Origin: Rhodohalobacter mucosus
GTDB lineage: Bacteria > Bacteroidota > Rhodothermia > Balneolales > Balneolaceae
Direction of reading: 5' to 3'
Length of the DNA stretch: 64,000 nt
NCBI RefSeq assembly: GCF_003150675.1
Contig: NZ_QGGB01000005.1
Span: 124,001-188,000 of the forward strand
The translations under genes were made by a program, and so were the position numbers. The notes under the pieces are model-generated. The model saw nothing but the letters and a program-made list of their open reading frames with translations. It was not told where the DNA came from and did no database searches. Positions 44,074 to 53,086 of this stretch are shown one piece after another. Within the stretch, counting starts at the first letter, position 1, and every line of letters begins with the position of its first letter.

Positions 44074-44775
44074 ATGAGCAAGGACAAGAATATATTGGAT
44101 ACACTTGATTTAAATCATTCTGAGGCTGAAGAGATCGGGGATAATCATCTCTCGACCTCCGTTCAAACTCCATTGAGAAAAGATGCATTTGAGCTGACGG
44201 ACAGTGAAAAGATTGAAGTCATAGAAAAGCATTTCGCTGAAATTATGCACGCTCTCGGTCTCGATCTGACCGACGAAAGCCTGAGCGGCACTCCCCGCCG
44301 GGTAGCCAAGATGTATGTGAAGGAGATTTTTCAGGGCCTGAACCCCGTAAACCGCCCCGATACCAGAAAGTTCGGTAATAAGTATGAATATGGTGACATG
44401 GTTGTTGTAAAGAACATCAACGTCACCTCGTTTTGCGAACATCATTTTCTGCCCTTTATCGGGAAAGCGCACGTAGCATATTTCAGCAGCGGTAAAGTGA
44501 TCGGCCTCTCAAAAATTAACCGGATGGTGGATTACTACGCCCGCCGTCCCCAAGTTCAGGAACGGCTGACGCTTCAAATTGCAGAAGAGCTTCAGGAATC
44601 ACTCGAGACGGATGATGTGGCCGTATTTATTGAGAGCAAACATTTTTGTGTATCCACGCGCGGCATTCAGGACAGGGAAAGCAGCACCGTAACAACGGAA
44701 TACCGCGGCCGTTTTAAGGAAAAAGAGATTCAGCAGCGCTTTATCGATTATATGAAGGCGGAGATGATGGTTTAA
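44074..44775 (+). CDS. folE: GTP cyclohydrolase I
   Basis: This 233-residue protein makes 7,8-dihydroneopterin triphosphate from GTP, the first step of folate (and often queuosine) synthesis. Zn-binding residues are Cys121 and His124 in SFCEHHFLPFIG and Cys192 in KHFCVSTRGIQD. KMSKS-like confusion is excluded, and the GTP-binding SKINRMVDYYARRPQVQERL block is conserved. The N-terminal 40 residues are a longer, charged extension. The gene is alone, with repeats on both sides of its neighbourhood. Confidence 0.95.
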   Translation: MSKDKNILDTLDLNHSEAEEIGDNHLSTSVQTPLRKDAFELTDSEKIEVIEKHFAEIMHALGLDLTDESLSGTPRRVAKMYVKEIFQGLNPVNRPDTRKFGNKYEYGDMVVVKNINVTSFCEHHFLPFIGKAHVAYFSSGKVIGLSKINRMVDYYARRPQVQERLTLQIAEELQESLETDDVAVFIESKHFCVSTRGIQDRESSTVTTEYRGRFKEKEIQQRFIDYMKAEMMV

Positions 44776-44811
44776 GGATTCAGGCCTCTTTGTGATTTTA
44801 GTGTTCTCTAT

Positions 44812-44872
44812 TGAGTTGCCGGTTGCGGGTTGCCGGTTACGGTCACTCCCGAAATAACGTGACCAGTTAACC
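44812..44872. repeat. Inverted-repeat left flank of the S23 gene
   Basis: GTTGCCGGTTGCGGGTTGCC-rich sequence ending in ACCAGTTAAC, with an inserted hairpin GGTCAC-N12-GTGACC. The right flank (45303-45400) contains the reverse complement of the same words (GTTAACTGGTAACCGGCAAC). The two flanks thus form an interrupted inverted repeat around the four-helix gene. Confidence 0.65.
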
Positions 44873-44894
44873 ATTCATAAAAACATAGAGAAAA

Positions 44895-45269
44895 ATGGCT
44901 AAAACATATAGAGAACTGGATATTTATAGGGTTTCATTTGACCTTTTTATTGAGACGCACAGATTTACGTTGAAACTTCCCAAATATGAGCTTTATGAAT
45001 TGGGTAGTCAGTTGAGAAGGTCATCAGATTCAGTTAATACCAATATTGTTGAAGGATACGGCAGAAAACGATACAAGAAAGATTTTGTAAAGTTTTTAAC
45101 CTACTCTCACGCAAGTAACGATGAAACGGTGAATCATTTAAGAAAACTGTTAATTCTTTATCCAGAATTAAACAATGAAATCAGAGCACTGTGTCAAAAA
45201 TACGATCAGTTGGGCGGAAGGATTTACGCATTCACCGATTATGTGGAGAAAAACTGGCGAACAAAATAA
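44895..45269 (+). CDS. Four-helix-bundle protein (S23 / 23S rRNA intervening-sequence family)
   Basis: This 124-residue protein is predicted all-helical, with the family start [15 protein letters not shown] and the characteristic [19 protein letters not shown] (about 37-55), [13 protein letters not shown] and a final [21 protein letters not shown]23-type proteins form pentamers of four-helix bundles; they were first found in 23S rRNA intervening sequences, and related proteins accompany diversity-generating retroelements. No reverse transcriptase is nearby and this is not within an rRNA gene. It is flanked by inverted repeats, suggesting a mobile or recurrent cassette. Function in isolation is unknown. 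Confidence 0.88.
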   Translation: MAKTYRELDIYRVSFDLFIETHRFTLKLPKYELYELGSQLRRSSDSVNTNIVEGYGRKRYKKDFVKFLTYSHASNDETVNHLRKLLILYPELNNEIRALCQKYDQLGGRIYAFTDYVEKNWRTK

Positions 45270-45302
45270 CTTCTACAGGCATTAAAAATTTGTCAAGTGA
45301 TT

Positions 45303-45400
45303 ATTGGTCCCGATGTCCGAGATTTACTATCAACTGTTAACTGGTAACCGGCAACTGTCAACCGGCAACCGACAACTAACCACGCACAACCCACAACCCA
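45303..45400. repeat. Inverted-repeat right flank of the S23 gene, reaching the cysS start
   Basis: TTGGTCCCGAT is shared with copies C and D. Then come GTTAACTGGTAACCGGCAAC, CTGTCAACCGGCAACCGACA and CACGCACAACCCACAACCCA. It ends about 12 nt before the cysS start and can be translated in frame with it, which explains a spurious 36-residue N-terminal extension. Confidence 0.65.
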
Positions 45401-45411
45401 CAATAACCAAC

Positions 45412-46923
45412 ATGCAGCAAGCGGAGCAATCCAAACTACACCTTTACAACAGCCTGACGCGCAAAAAAGAAAAATTTGAGCCGATCAATGCGCCTTTTGT
45501 TGGAATGTACGTTTGCGGGCCAACTGTGTACGGTGAGCCTCATTTGGGTCACGCACGGGCCGCTATAACTTTCGACATTGTATTCAGATATCTGAAACAC
45601 CTGGGATATAAAGTGCGGTATGTAAGGAATATCACGGATGTCGGGCATCTTGAAGATGAGGAGACAGAGCAGGGTGAGGATAAAATAGCCAAAAAGGCAC
45701 GCATCGAGCAGCTTGAGCCGATGGAGATTGTACAGACCTACACCATACGGTATCACCGCGGTATGGATGCGCTGAACTGCCTGCGTCCGAGTATCGAACC
45801 AACGGCTTCCGGTCACATTATAGAACAGATTGGGCTGATTGAAGAGATCCTGGAAAACGGACTGGCGTATGAGGTGAACGGGAATGTCTATTTCGATCTT
45901 GAGAAATACAGGGAGACAAACGACTACGGCACGCTGTCGGGCAAGGTACTTGAAGACCTCCAGTCGGGCAGCCGCGATACGGAAGGAATGGAGGAGAAGA
46001 AGAGTCCGCACGATTTTGCACTTTGGAAAAAAGCGTCTCCTTCGCACATTATGCGCTGGCCATCGCCCTGGAGTGAAGGATTTCCGGGATGGCATCTTGA
46101 GTGCACCACGATGAGCACAAAGTACCTCGGCGATACGTTCGATATTCATGGCGGCGGACTGGATCTGCAGTTTCCACACCATGAGGCTGAAATCGCTCAA
46201 AGCCGCGGAGCGCGCGGATGCGACCCGGCCCGATACTGGCTCCATAACAATATGGTGACTATCGACGGGGCCAAGATGAGCAAAAGCGCAGGGAACTTTA
46301 TCACGCTTAGTCAGCTGTTTAAGGGAGAGCACGACCTTCTTGAAAAGGGATTCGACCCCATGGTGGTGCGGTTTCTTATGCTCCAGTCGCATTACAGAAG
46401 TAAAATTGATTTCTCCAACGATGCCCTGCTGGCCGCTGAAAAAGGCTACAAGCGGCTTATGAACGCTTCCGATGTGCTGCACTCTATGGATACGGGCACG
46501 TTCAAAAAGGAGGGAGAAGGAAGCGGGGATACTGAGATCCTCGAGCAGTGCAGATTGTGCCACGAAACAATGAATGATGATTTTAACACAGCGCAAACGC
46601 TCGCTTCGCTCTTCGAACTTGCATCCAAAATCAATGCAATTCAGCATGCGCAGCTGGATGCAGACAATGTGTCGCTGCAGGCTTTCACAACCCTATCCAA
46701 AACGTTTGATGATTTTGTATTCGACATTTTCGGACTGAAAGAGACCGATTCCGGGAAAAACGGCAAGACGGAAGAGCTGGTAAAGCTTCTCATTCAGATC
46801 CGTGCTGAAGCGAGGGAGAGGAAAGATTTTGCCACCTCCGATAAAATTCGTGACGACCTGCAGAAAATCGGCATTCAGCTGAAGGATGACAAGTCGGGCG
46901 AAACCACATTCACGATCAACTGA
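45412..46923 (+). CDS. cysS: Cysteinyl-tRNA synthetase
   Basis: This protein has 503 residues from the ATG at 45412. An upstream in-frame start at 45304 would add 36 residues encoded by the repeat (TGNRQLSTGNRQ) and is rejected. The class I catalytic site has Cys35 in YVCGPTVYG (zinc ligand) and the HIGH motif as PHLGHARA (44-47 region). Cys/His zinc ligands WHLECTTMS and GGLDLQFPHHEAEIAQ are intact, and KMSKSAGN is the ATP loop. It charges tRNA-Cys in the cytoplasm. Translation start lies right after the intergenic repeat, so expression may depend on sequences inside it. Confidence 0.96.
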   Translation: MQQAEQSKLHLYNSLTRKKEKFEPINAPFVGMYVCGPTVYGEPHLGHARAAITFDIVFRYLKHLGYKVRYVRNITDVGHLEDEETEQGEDKIAKKARIEQLEPMEIVQTYTIRYHRGMDALNCLRPSIEPTASGHIIEQIGLIEEILENGLAYEVNGNVYFDLEKYRETNDYGTLSGKVLEDLQSGSRDTEGMEEKKSPHDFALWKKASPSHIMRWPSPWSEGFPGWHLECTTMSTKYLGDTFDIHGGGLDLQFPHHEAEIAQSRGARGCDPARYWLHNNMVTIDGAKMSKSAGNFITLSQLFKGEHDLLEKGFDPMVVRFLMLQSHYRSKIDFSNDALLAAEKGYKRLMNASDVLHSMDTGTFKKEGEGSGDTEILEQCRLCHETMNDDFNTAQTLASLFELASKINAIQHAQLDADNVSLQAFTTLSKTFDDFVFDIFGLKETDSGKNGKTEELVKLLIQIRAEARERKDFATSDKIRDDLQKIGIQLKDDKSGETTFTIN

Positions 46924-46957
46924 TTTCAGATATAATTATTTCCAAAAGCCGGGCAGA

Positions 46958-47230
46958 ATGGTTGTTAGGCATCTAAAACAAATATTGAGCTGGATGATTA
47001 TCCTGCCGGTTCGCGGGTATCAGCTTATCCTGTCTCCCTGGCTGGGGCCATCATGCCGACATTCCCCATCCTGTTCGGTCTACATGATAGGGGCTGTGAA
47101 AGAGTGGGGACCGCTTAAAGGATTCTGGCTCGGTTTAAAGCGAATTGGAAGATGTCACCCATGGGGAACGTCAGGTTATGATCCTGTACCCCGGTCCGGG
47201 TCAGGTGATGGTGATCAGGCACCGGATTGA
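46958..47230 (+). CDS. yidD: Membrane protein insertion efficiency factor YidD
   Basis: This protein has 90 residues from the ATG at 46958, with a longer frame from 46886 overlapping cysS rejected. The YidD family pattern is complete: PVRGYQLILSPWLGPSCRHS, then PSCSVYMIGAVKEWGPLKGF and IGRCHPWGTSGYDPVP. Conserved cysteines lie in SCRHSPSC and RCHPWG. It probably aids YidC-dependent membrane-protein insertion. It is not linked to rnpA/yidC here, which is uncommon, but stand-alone copies exist. Confidence 0.92.
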   Translation: MVVRHLKQILSWMIILPVRGYQLILSPWLGPSCRHSPSCSVYMIGAVKEWGPLKGFWLGLKRIGRCHPWGTSGYDPVPRSGSGDGDQAPD

Positions 47231-47279
47231 GTGGGTTGCCGATAGCCGGACGTTCAAAAATAATTGACCTGCCGCAGCG

Positions 47280-48173
47280 CTACTGCAAATTCTGCTTGCG
47301 CTCAAGGAAACTCAAAAAATGTTCGGTTACGGGGTTTACCTCACGCCCTTTGCGATAGATGGCGTGCCAGTGTGTGTTCACCGGTAGTCCGCTGATATCC
47401 AGTACGCTTATCTTCTCAAGACGGCGTTCGGAAGTCAGGCTTAGCTCCGATACCAGTGAGACGCCAATTCCGGCCATAATGGCCTGCTTTACCGCTTCGT
47501 TTGTGCCCAGTTCCATGCCGATCCTTGGCTGCAAACCCGCCTCAGATAAAAGCTTTTCCATTACCATGCGCGTACCCGATCCCTGCTCCCTGATGATGAA
47601 TGTCTCGTCTTGAAGTTCTTTCAGGCTTCCTATTTGTTTGTTTGCCAACGGATGGGAAGGATGTGCAGCAAACACAAGAGGGTTTTTAAGAAACGGAATG
47701 GATTCAAGGTTGTCGCGGTCGGGTACCTGTGTGAGAATCGCAAGGCTGTAATCCTGATTTGTTATATGATTGATTACTTCAAAGCGGTTGGTGACTTTCA
47801 GCGATATCTCAACTTCTTCAAACTCCTTCTGAAATTCCCCCAAAAGATAGGGCATCACGTACATGGCCGTTGAAGCGGCGGAAATTGACAGTGTTCCTTT
47901 CAGGCCTCCCTTGATTTGTGAAAGAGTGGAGTCGAACGTATTCATCCGGTTCATAAAGGAGAGATAGAGCTGATAGAGCTCTTCGCCTGCATCAGTTAGC
48001 CTGAACTGTTTGCCGCGGTTTTCATAAAGATCCATGCCGATGTGCTGCTGCAGCTGTTTCATTTGGATGGAGACTGCAGGCTGGGTCATATGAAGCTTCC
48101 TGGCGGCACCCGTAATACTGCGCTCCATCACTACTGCGCCAAAAATCTGTAGCTGATGAATTGTAAAATCCAT
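47280..48173 (-). CDS. LysR-family transcriptional regulator
   Basis: This 297-residue protein has an N-terminal winged helix (QLQIFGAVVMERSITGAARKL, MTQPAVSIQMKQLQ; about 5-40) and a C-terminal effector domain with a periplasmic-binding-like fold (about 88-290). It is divergent from the isocitrate dehydrogenase gene with a short, very AT-rich spacer (48174-48222). A LysR regulator in this position usually controls the divergent gene and its own promoter. It resembles the CysB/CbbR-type part of the family only loosely. The effector is unknown. The spacer contains the palindrome ATAATTAATTAT (48206-48217). Confidence 0.92.
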   Translation of the reverse strand: MDFTIHQLQIFGAVVMERSITGAARKLHMTQPAVSIQMKQLQQHIGMDLYENRGKQFRLTDAGEELYQLYLSFMNRMNTFDSTLSQIKGGLKGTLSISAASTAMYVMPYLLGEFQKEFEEVEISLKVTNRFEVINHITNQDYSLAILTQVPDRDNLESIPFLKNPLVFAAHPSHPLANKQIGSLKELQDETFIIREQGSGTRMVMEKLLSEAGLQPRIGMELGTNEAVKQAIMAGIGVSLVSELSLTSERRLEKISVLDISGLPVNTHWHAIYRKGREVNPVTEHFLSFLERKQNLQ

Positions 48174-48279
48174 TGCATAAATAATGGTTTATATATCCGA
48201 TTAATATAATTAATTATTATTTATGATGAGTAAAGGATATCATTGCGCGACCCAAAAAACTAAATCTCTTTACAACCGG

Positions 48280-49752
48280 ATGAAAAGCAATACAACAATC
48301 ACAGTTGCATACGGCGACGGAATCGGACCCGAAATTATGACCGCAACCCTGAATATTCTGAATGCCGCAGGTGCAAACCTTACCTACGACGTCATTGAAA
48401 TAGGGGAAAAGGTATACCGGAGAGGGATCAAATCAGGAATTGAACCATCGGCATGGGATCCGATCCGAAAAAACCGGGTCCTCCTGAAAGCACCGATTAC
48501 AACCCCTCAGGGCGGAGGCGTAAAAAGCCTGAATGTAACCATGAGAAAAACCCTGGGCCTCTATGCCAACGTGAGGCCGTGCAGATCGTATGCACCTTTT
48601 GTGAGGACCAAACATCCTGGTATGGATGTTGTGATCGTAAGGGAAAATGAAGAGGATACCTATGGCGGGATAGAACATCGCCAGACATATGATGTATTTC
48701 AGTGCCTGAAGCTGATCACCATGCCGGGTACCGAAAAGATTGTTCGATACGCTTTTGAATATGCCCGGCGCAATGACCGGAAAAAATTAACCTGTTTCAC
48801 CAAAGACAATATCATGAAACTGACCGACGGTCTTTTTCACGATATGTTCAAGCAGGTGGGAGCTGAGTATCCGGAAATCGAATCCGAGAACATGATTGTG
48901 GACATTGGTGCGGCACGGCTGGCAGATACTCCCGAAAGGTTTGACGTCGTGGTGATGCCCAACCTGTATGGGGATATTATCAGCGACATTGCAGCCCAGA
49001 TTGCAGGTTCCGTCGGACTTGCAGGTTCTGCAAACATTGGTGAACAGTGTGCCATGTTCGAAGCCATTCATGGGTCTGCACCTGATATTGCAGGGCAGAA
49101 TATTGCGAACCCGTCCGGATTGCTGATGGCCTCCGTCATGATGCTCATTCACCTGGGGGATACCGAAACGGCTGAAACCATTCAAAATGCGTGGCTTAAA
49201 ACACTCGAAGAGGGGCTGCATACGGCCGATATTTATGACAAAAAGATCTCAGATAAGCTGCTGACAACCGATGAGTTCGAAAAAGCCGTAATTGAAAGGC
49301 TTGGCAAGGAGCCTGAGGCACTCCGTCCCGTGCATTATCCTGAAAGTGATGAACCGCTCAATGTTCAGCTGACTTTTAGCCGGGGTGAGAACCAGCCCTC
49401 TAAAAACGTTGAAAGAAAGCTGAAAGGCGTGGATTTGTTTGCCTGCTGGCAGCCCGGTGAGCCTGATGATCTTGCCAAGATGCTGAAAGAGGGTCTTGGA
49501 TCTCTTTCAGACAAGATGGAGCTGATCATGATTACAAACAGGGGGACCAAGGTGTGGCCCGAAGGCCTTGAGGAAACGTTTTGTACAGATCACTGGAGAT
49601 GCCGTTTTGTCTCTGTAAACGGCGATCTGCAGCCTTCAGACATCATTGCACTGTTGAGCGGAATGGATGAGCATAACATCGATATCGTTAAAACCGAGAA
49701 CCTCTATGAGTTTGACGGACAACGCGCCTACTCTCTGGGTCAGGGTGAATAA
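48280..49752 (+). CDS. icd: Isocitrate dehydrogenase, Thermus-type with C-terminal extra domain
   Basis: This protein has 490 residues from the ATG at 48280. An ATG at 48223 would add 19 residues not like the family. The enzyme core is intact: VAYGDGIGPEIM, VTMRKTLGLYANVRPCRSY with the substrate arginines, VIVRENEEDTYGGIEH, and the metal-binding MPNLYGDIISDIAAQI. NAD/NADP binding is in IFEAIHGSAPDIAGQNIANP-like sequence (here FEAIHGSAPDIAGQNIANPS). The C-terminal about 110 residues (LKGVDLFACWQPGEPDDLAK onward, ending in the EFDGQRAYSLGQGE tail) match the extra domain of Thermus isocitrate dehydrogenase. This oxidises isocitrate to 2-oxoglutarate. It is divergent from the LysR gene. Confidence 0.93.
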   Translation: MKSNTTITVAYGDGIGPEIMTATLNILNAAGANLTYDVIEIGEKVYRRGIKSGIEPSAWDPIRKNRVLLKAPITTPQGGGVKSLNVTMRKTLGLYANVRPCRSYAPFVRTKHPGMDVVIVRENEEDTYGGIEHRQTYDVFQCLKLITMPGTEKIVRYAFEYARRNDRKKLTCFTKDNIMKLTDGLFHDMFKQVGAEYPEIESENMIVDIGAARLADTPERFDVVVMPNLYGDIISDIAAQIAGSVGLAGSANIGEQCAMFEAIHGSAPDIAGQNIANPSGLLMASVMMLIHLGDTETAETIQNAWLKTLEEGLHTADIYDKKISDKLLTTDEFEKAVIERLGKEPEALRPVHYPESDEPLNVQLTFSRGENQPSKNVERKLKGVDLFACWQPGEPDDLAKMLKEGLGSLSDKMELIMITNRGTKVWPEGLEETFCTDHWRCRFVSVNGDLQPSDIIALLSGMDEHNIDIVKTENLYEFDGQRAYSLGQGE

Positions 49753-50017
49753 CAAAGTTTCGTGATCCCGTTGCCGGCAGGACCGGAGTGCGCGATGTAA
49801 AATGGTCTCTTATTAAGCACTTTCACATCTTTGCGACTTCAGCGTGAATCGTGCCGTATGGCAGCAATTGTCGATTCATTATTCCCTAATAAAAAAAGAC
49901 TTCAGTCGTAAACTGCAGGTGACGGGGTACGACACTGCCTGCAATTCAGTATAAGTTATTGAGGGTAGCCGGGATGCCGTGAGATCGGCCGTCATGATGC
50001 GTTGGCAAAGTGCTTGT

Positions 50018-50401
50018 TCAGTACATTGGATTTCCACTCTTCGTTTCATCAGGTACCACTTGAATCGAATCCCAATGTTCAACGATTTTTCCATTCTCAT
50101 CAAAGCGAAAGAAATCCATCGTTACATACTCTTCATCATTCGGCCAGGTTTGATGGGTATGGACTGCTACTAAATCATCTTCTGCCACTGCTCTCAGGAA
50201 TTCAATCTCCTTATTCGGATACTCTTTTGCCATTTTTTCGAAATAGGCAATAAATGCTTTTTTACCGTTGCCTATTAGAGGGTTGTGCTGGATGTAGTCA
50301 GCACCCACATACAATTCAACAGCCTTTTCAGGTTTACCCATGTAGGCGGTGCGATAAAAGGAAATAGCATTCTGTTTGTTCTTTTCGGAATCTTGTTTCA
50401 T
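50018..50401 (-). CDS. SnoaL-like (NTF2-fold) protein
   Basis: This 127-residue protein has the SnoaL/NTF2-like signature: NAISFYRTAYMGKPEKAVEL at the start, then DYIQHNPLIGNGKKAFIAYF, and the end DFFRFDENGKIVEHWDSIQ. The cone-shaped alpha+beta fold serves cyclases, isomerases or ligand-binding proteins. No pathway partner is next to it. The 265-nt spacer between icd and this gene (49753-50017) holds no gene. Confidence 0.85.
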   Translation of the reverse strand: MKQDSEKNKQNAISFYRTAYMGKPEKAVELYVGADYIQHNPLIGNGKKAFIAYFEKMAKEYPNKEIEFLRAVAEDDLVAVHTHQTWPNDEEYVTMDFFRFDENGKIVEHWDSIQVVPDETKSGNPMY

Positions 50402-50471
50402 TTCTTCTCCGGTACTTTTGGATTACGGACACGCCACCAGAAACAAATCTGAACCGTAAGAAAGCCGGAAT

Positions 50472-51095
50472 TCAGGAGTAAGCGTCTATGTAGGTTTCCT
50501 GTCCGCTGGTAATGTTGAGGTCATTGATAAGGCCTGTACTCAGGTCATAGACCCAACCGTGCACCCAAAGGTCGCGATGCGTTGCCCATTCATGCTGCAC
50601 AAACGGGTTCTCCTTCACATGTTTTACCTGGCTTTTCACATTCAGCTCAACGAGCCGTTTGGCCCGGTCTGTTTCATCTTCAATTGAATCGATTTCATCC
50701 CTGTGCCCAACATAGATTGTTTTGATATTACTGAGCCAGTTATCGATCAGCCCCAGCCTGTCTTTTCCAAGTGCTGCCTGCACACCACCGCATCCGTAGT
50801 GCCCGCAAACAATAATATGCCGAACCCTGAGCACCTGAACCGAATATTGAATGACCGACTGACAATTGATATCACTGTGAAGAACCAGGTTCGCAATATT
50901 TCGGTGTACAAAAATAGAACCGGGTTCAGCATTTACGATCTGGGTTGCGGGAACACGGCTGTCAGAACATCCAATCCAGAGAACATCAGGAGACTGCGAC
51001 CGTGAAAGATTGGAAAAGTAATCCGGGTCGTGTTTTTTGATTTTTTCTGCCCATAGCCGGTTCGCAGATAAAAGATTATTCGCAGTTTTTGGCAT
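50472..51095 (-). CDS. can: Beta-class carbonic anhydrase
   Basis: This 207-residue enzyme interconverts CO2 and bicarbonate. The zinc ligands and catalytic residues are conserved: Cys43-Ser-Asp45-Ser-Arg47 in WIGCSDSRVPA, and His99 and Cys102 in VCGHYGCGG. This gives the usual Cys2-His plus Asp/Arg arrangement. There is no signal peptide, so it is cytoplasmic. Divergent from the pseudouridine synthase gene. Confidence 0.95.
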   Translation of the reverse strand: MPKTANNLLSANRLWAEKIKKHDPDYFSNLSRSQSPDVLWIGCSDSRVPATQIVNAEPGSIFVHRNIANLVLHSDINCQSVIQYSVQVLRVRHIIVCGHYGCGGVQAALGKDRLGLIDNWLSNIKTIYVGHRDEIDSIEDETDRAKRLVELNVKSQVKHVKENPFVQHEWATHRDLWVHGWVYDLSTGLINDLNITSGQETYIDAYS

Positions 51096-51234
51096 GGATC
51101 GTTCTAAGTTGTATGTTTTCTCCGAACAGGTTATCGAAAGGTAACTTTTTTATATTTACCTGACCACTCATTATACGTATTGTTACCTTATTCGGGATGT
51201 TTGATTCGGTCCCGGAATCATCTTTATTGAATAC

Positions 51235-52167
51235 ATGCAAAAGAAAAAAAGAAGACCTACACCGGATTCACGCAAGAGAAATACGCGCGGCAATCGAAGC
51301 GGTGGAAATGAGGAAAAACCGAACAGGCGAAAGCGGCCATCAAAATCTTATGGACGCAAAGCCAAAAAAGCGGACTCATCTCCCCAAAAATCGAATCGTG
51401 CCGATCAAAAGCCCTATTTGAAAGATGAAATTCGTATTAATAAATATATTGCGCATGCGGGGCTCTGTTCCCGAAGAGACGCTGATCTTCTGATTGAGGA
51501 AGGAAAGGTTTTTTTGAATGACAGGCAGGTAAAAGAGCCCGGAATCAAAGTAAAACCTTCCGATAAAGTGGTGGCAGACGGCCAGCGGCTTACACTTGAA
51601 CCATTTGTCTATATTCTGCTGAATAAGGGAAAAGATACCATAAGCACCACAAGTGATGAAAAAGACCGAAATACGGTTCTGGATGCCGTAGAAGATGCAA
51701 CCGGTTACCGGGTCTATCCCGTAGGAAGGCTGGACCGCAATACGATGGGCCTTCTTATCCTGACAAATGACGGGGATCTTGCCCACAGGCTTATGCATCC
51801 CAGTTACAGGGTGAAAAAGACCTATGAGGTAACGAGCGACAGATTACTGAGTGATGAAGAACTGGAAAAGATGCAGTCGGGAATCGAGCTGGACGACGGT
51901 CCCGTAAAACCTGCAAAGGTAAAACGCGATCTGCTCAGGCCCGACACTATTGAGATATCTGTTTTTGAAGGCAGAAATCATCTTATACGGCGAATAATCG
52001 GCTATTTTGGTGCAGATGTTGTAAAACTTAAACGCACGCGGTATGCGGGGCTTACTGATGCGGACCTGAAGGTGGGGCGCTGGAGATATTTGCGGCAGAA
52101 GGAGATCAATGACCTGAGAAAACTCGTAAAACTGGATACACTCGACTTTAACAAACAGGAAGCATGA
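51235..52167 (+). CDS. RsuA/RluB-family pseudouridine synthase
   Basis: This 310-residue protein has a basic N-terminal extension (1-65; RGNRSGGNEEKPNRRKRP). An S4 RNA-binding domain follows (INKYIAHAGLCSRRDADLLI, about 68-87). The catalytic domain has Asp167 in YPVGRLDRNTMGLLILTN and the second motif VFEGRNHLIRRIIGYFG. It converts uridine to pseudouridine in rRNA. RluB, RluE/F and RsuA subtypes cannot be distinguished by eye, although the length and S4 domain favour RluB. The extension is typical for this phylum. It overlaps the hydrolase gene by ATGA. Confidence 0.93.
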   Translation: MQKKKRRPTPDSRKRNTRGNRSGGNEEKPNRRKRPSKSYGRKAKKADSSPQKSNRADQKPYLKDEIRINKYIAHAGLCSRRDADLLIEEGKVFLNDRQVKEPGIKVKPSDKVVADGQRLTLEPFVYILLNKGKDTISTTSDEKDRNTVLDAVEDATGYRVYPVGRLDRNTMGLLILTNDGDLAHRLMHPSYRVKKTYEVTSDRLLSDEELEKMQSGIELDDGPVKPAKVKRDLLRPDTIEISVFEGRNHLIRRIIGYFGADVVKLKRTRYAGLTDADLKVGRWRYLRQKEINDLRKLVKLDTLDFNKQEA

Positions 52168-53039
52168 GTTACACAAGCGTACTAAAAAAAACCGGATCCG
52201 TACCGTCACGCGAAAACCTGCCCATTTATTATGATCTATATGCCCCGGTAAACAGTCCCGGATCTGTTTTGCCGGTAGTGCTGTTTATACACGGTTTTAA
52301 AGGGTTCAAAGACTGGGGAGCTTTTCCCGATGCCTGTGAAGAGTTTGCAAGGGCAGGATTTGCAATAGTTGCCATTAACCTGTCACGCAACGGGGTAGGA
52401 AAAGGAATGACAGACTTTGATGAACCGGAACTATTTGCAGGCCAGACGCTGACCGGCGACCTGGAAGATATCGGTACGGTAATCGAAGCCATTAAAACGC
52501 GCGAGATAAGCAGCGATAAATTTACGCTCGACACAGACCGGATTGCAATCATAGGTCACTCCCGGGGCGGCTACACAGCCGTTGCAGCCGCTGCAGAGTA
52601 CTCAGAGATCCAGTGTTTGGTAACCTGGAATGCAGTAGCTGATTACAATAAACGATGGACTGAGGAGATGATCGGTGACTGGACAAAGAAAGGATATACA
52701 GAGATCAAAAATGCGAGGACCGGTCAAACCATGAGAATGGATAAAGTGGTTTACGAGGATGCCGTCCAAAATGCAGGTCGCCTGACGGCGCTTACCCGTA
52801 TTCAGGAGCTTCACATACCATCCCTGTTCATTGCGGCAAAAGACGACGAAGCGGTGCCCGGTACCGATACAGAGCAACTCTTCAGGCAATCACCCTCCGA
52901 CGACAAGGAGATTCGCATTATTCAGGATACGGGACATACCTTTGGCGTTTCTCATCCGTTTGAAGAAGACGACTTCCCCGAACCTTTTTCCGAGGTAATC
53001 GACCTTACGGAGGGATGGTTGCTGGAATACCTCAAGTAA
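52164..53039 (+). CDS. Alpha/beta-hydrolase (dienelactone hydrolase-like)
   Basis: This 291-residue protein has the alpha/beta-hydrolase nucleophile elbow GHSRGGYTA with Ser133. Oxyanion segment FIHGFKGFKDWGAF lies at about 41-54. The remaining triad is likely Asp in IAAKDDEAVPG (about 232) and His in DTGHTFGVSHPF (about 260). Substrate is unknown; such proteins cleave esters or peptides. There is no signal peptide, so it is likely cytoplasmic. Its start overlaps the pseudouridine synthase stop, so the two are coupled. Confidence 0.88.
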   Translation: MSYTSVLKKTGSVPSRENLPIYYDLYAPVNSPGSVLPVVLFIHGFKGFKDWGAFPDACEEFARAGFAIVAINLSRNGVGKGMTDFDEPELFAGQTLTGDLEDIGTVIEAIKTREISSDKFTLDTDRIAIIGHSRGGYTAVAAAAEYSEIQCLVTWNAVADYNKRWTEEMIGDWTKKGYTEIKNARTGQTMRMDKVVYEDAVQNAGRLTALTRIQELHIPSLFIAAKDDEAVPGTDTEQLFRQSPSDDKEIRIIQDTGHTFGVSHPFEEDDFPEPFSEVIDLTEGWLLEYLK

Positions 53040-53086
53040 TACCGAGCTTACAGACATCGGATAAGCGTTTAAAGACCTATTTTGCA

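Noticed and set aside
45304-45411. N-terminal extension of cysteinyl-tRNA synthetase
   Set aside because: The 36 residues are a direct translation of the intergenic repeat (TGNRQLSTGNRQ), and the family N-terminus starts at the ATG at 45412.
45436-46647. Long open frame on the minus strand (403 codons)
   Set aside because: It is fully antisense to cysS, whose motifs are complete. Its length reflects codon structure on the other strand.
49879-50103. Open frame of 74 codons overlapping the SnoaL-like gene
   Set aside because: It overlaps the 3' end of a well-formed family member and has no recognisable domain; no frameshift is needed to complete the SnoaL-like protein.
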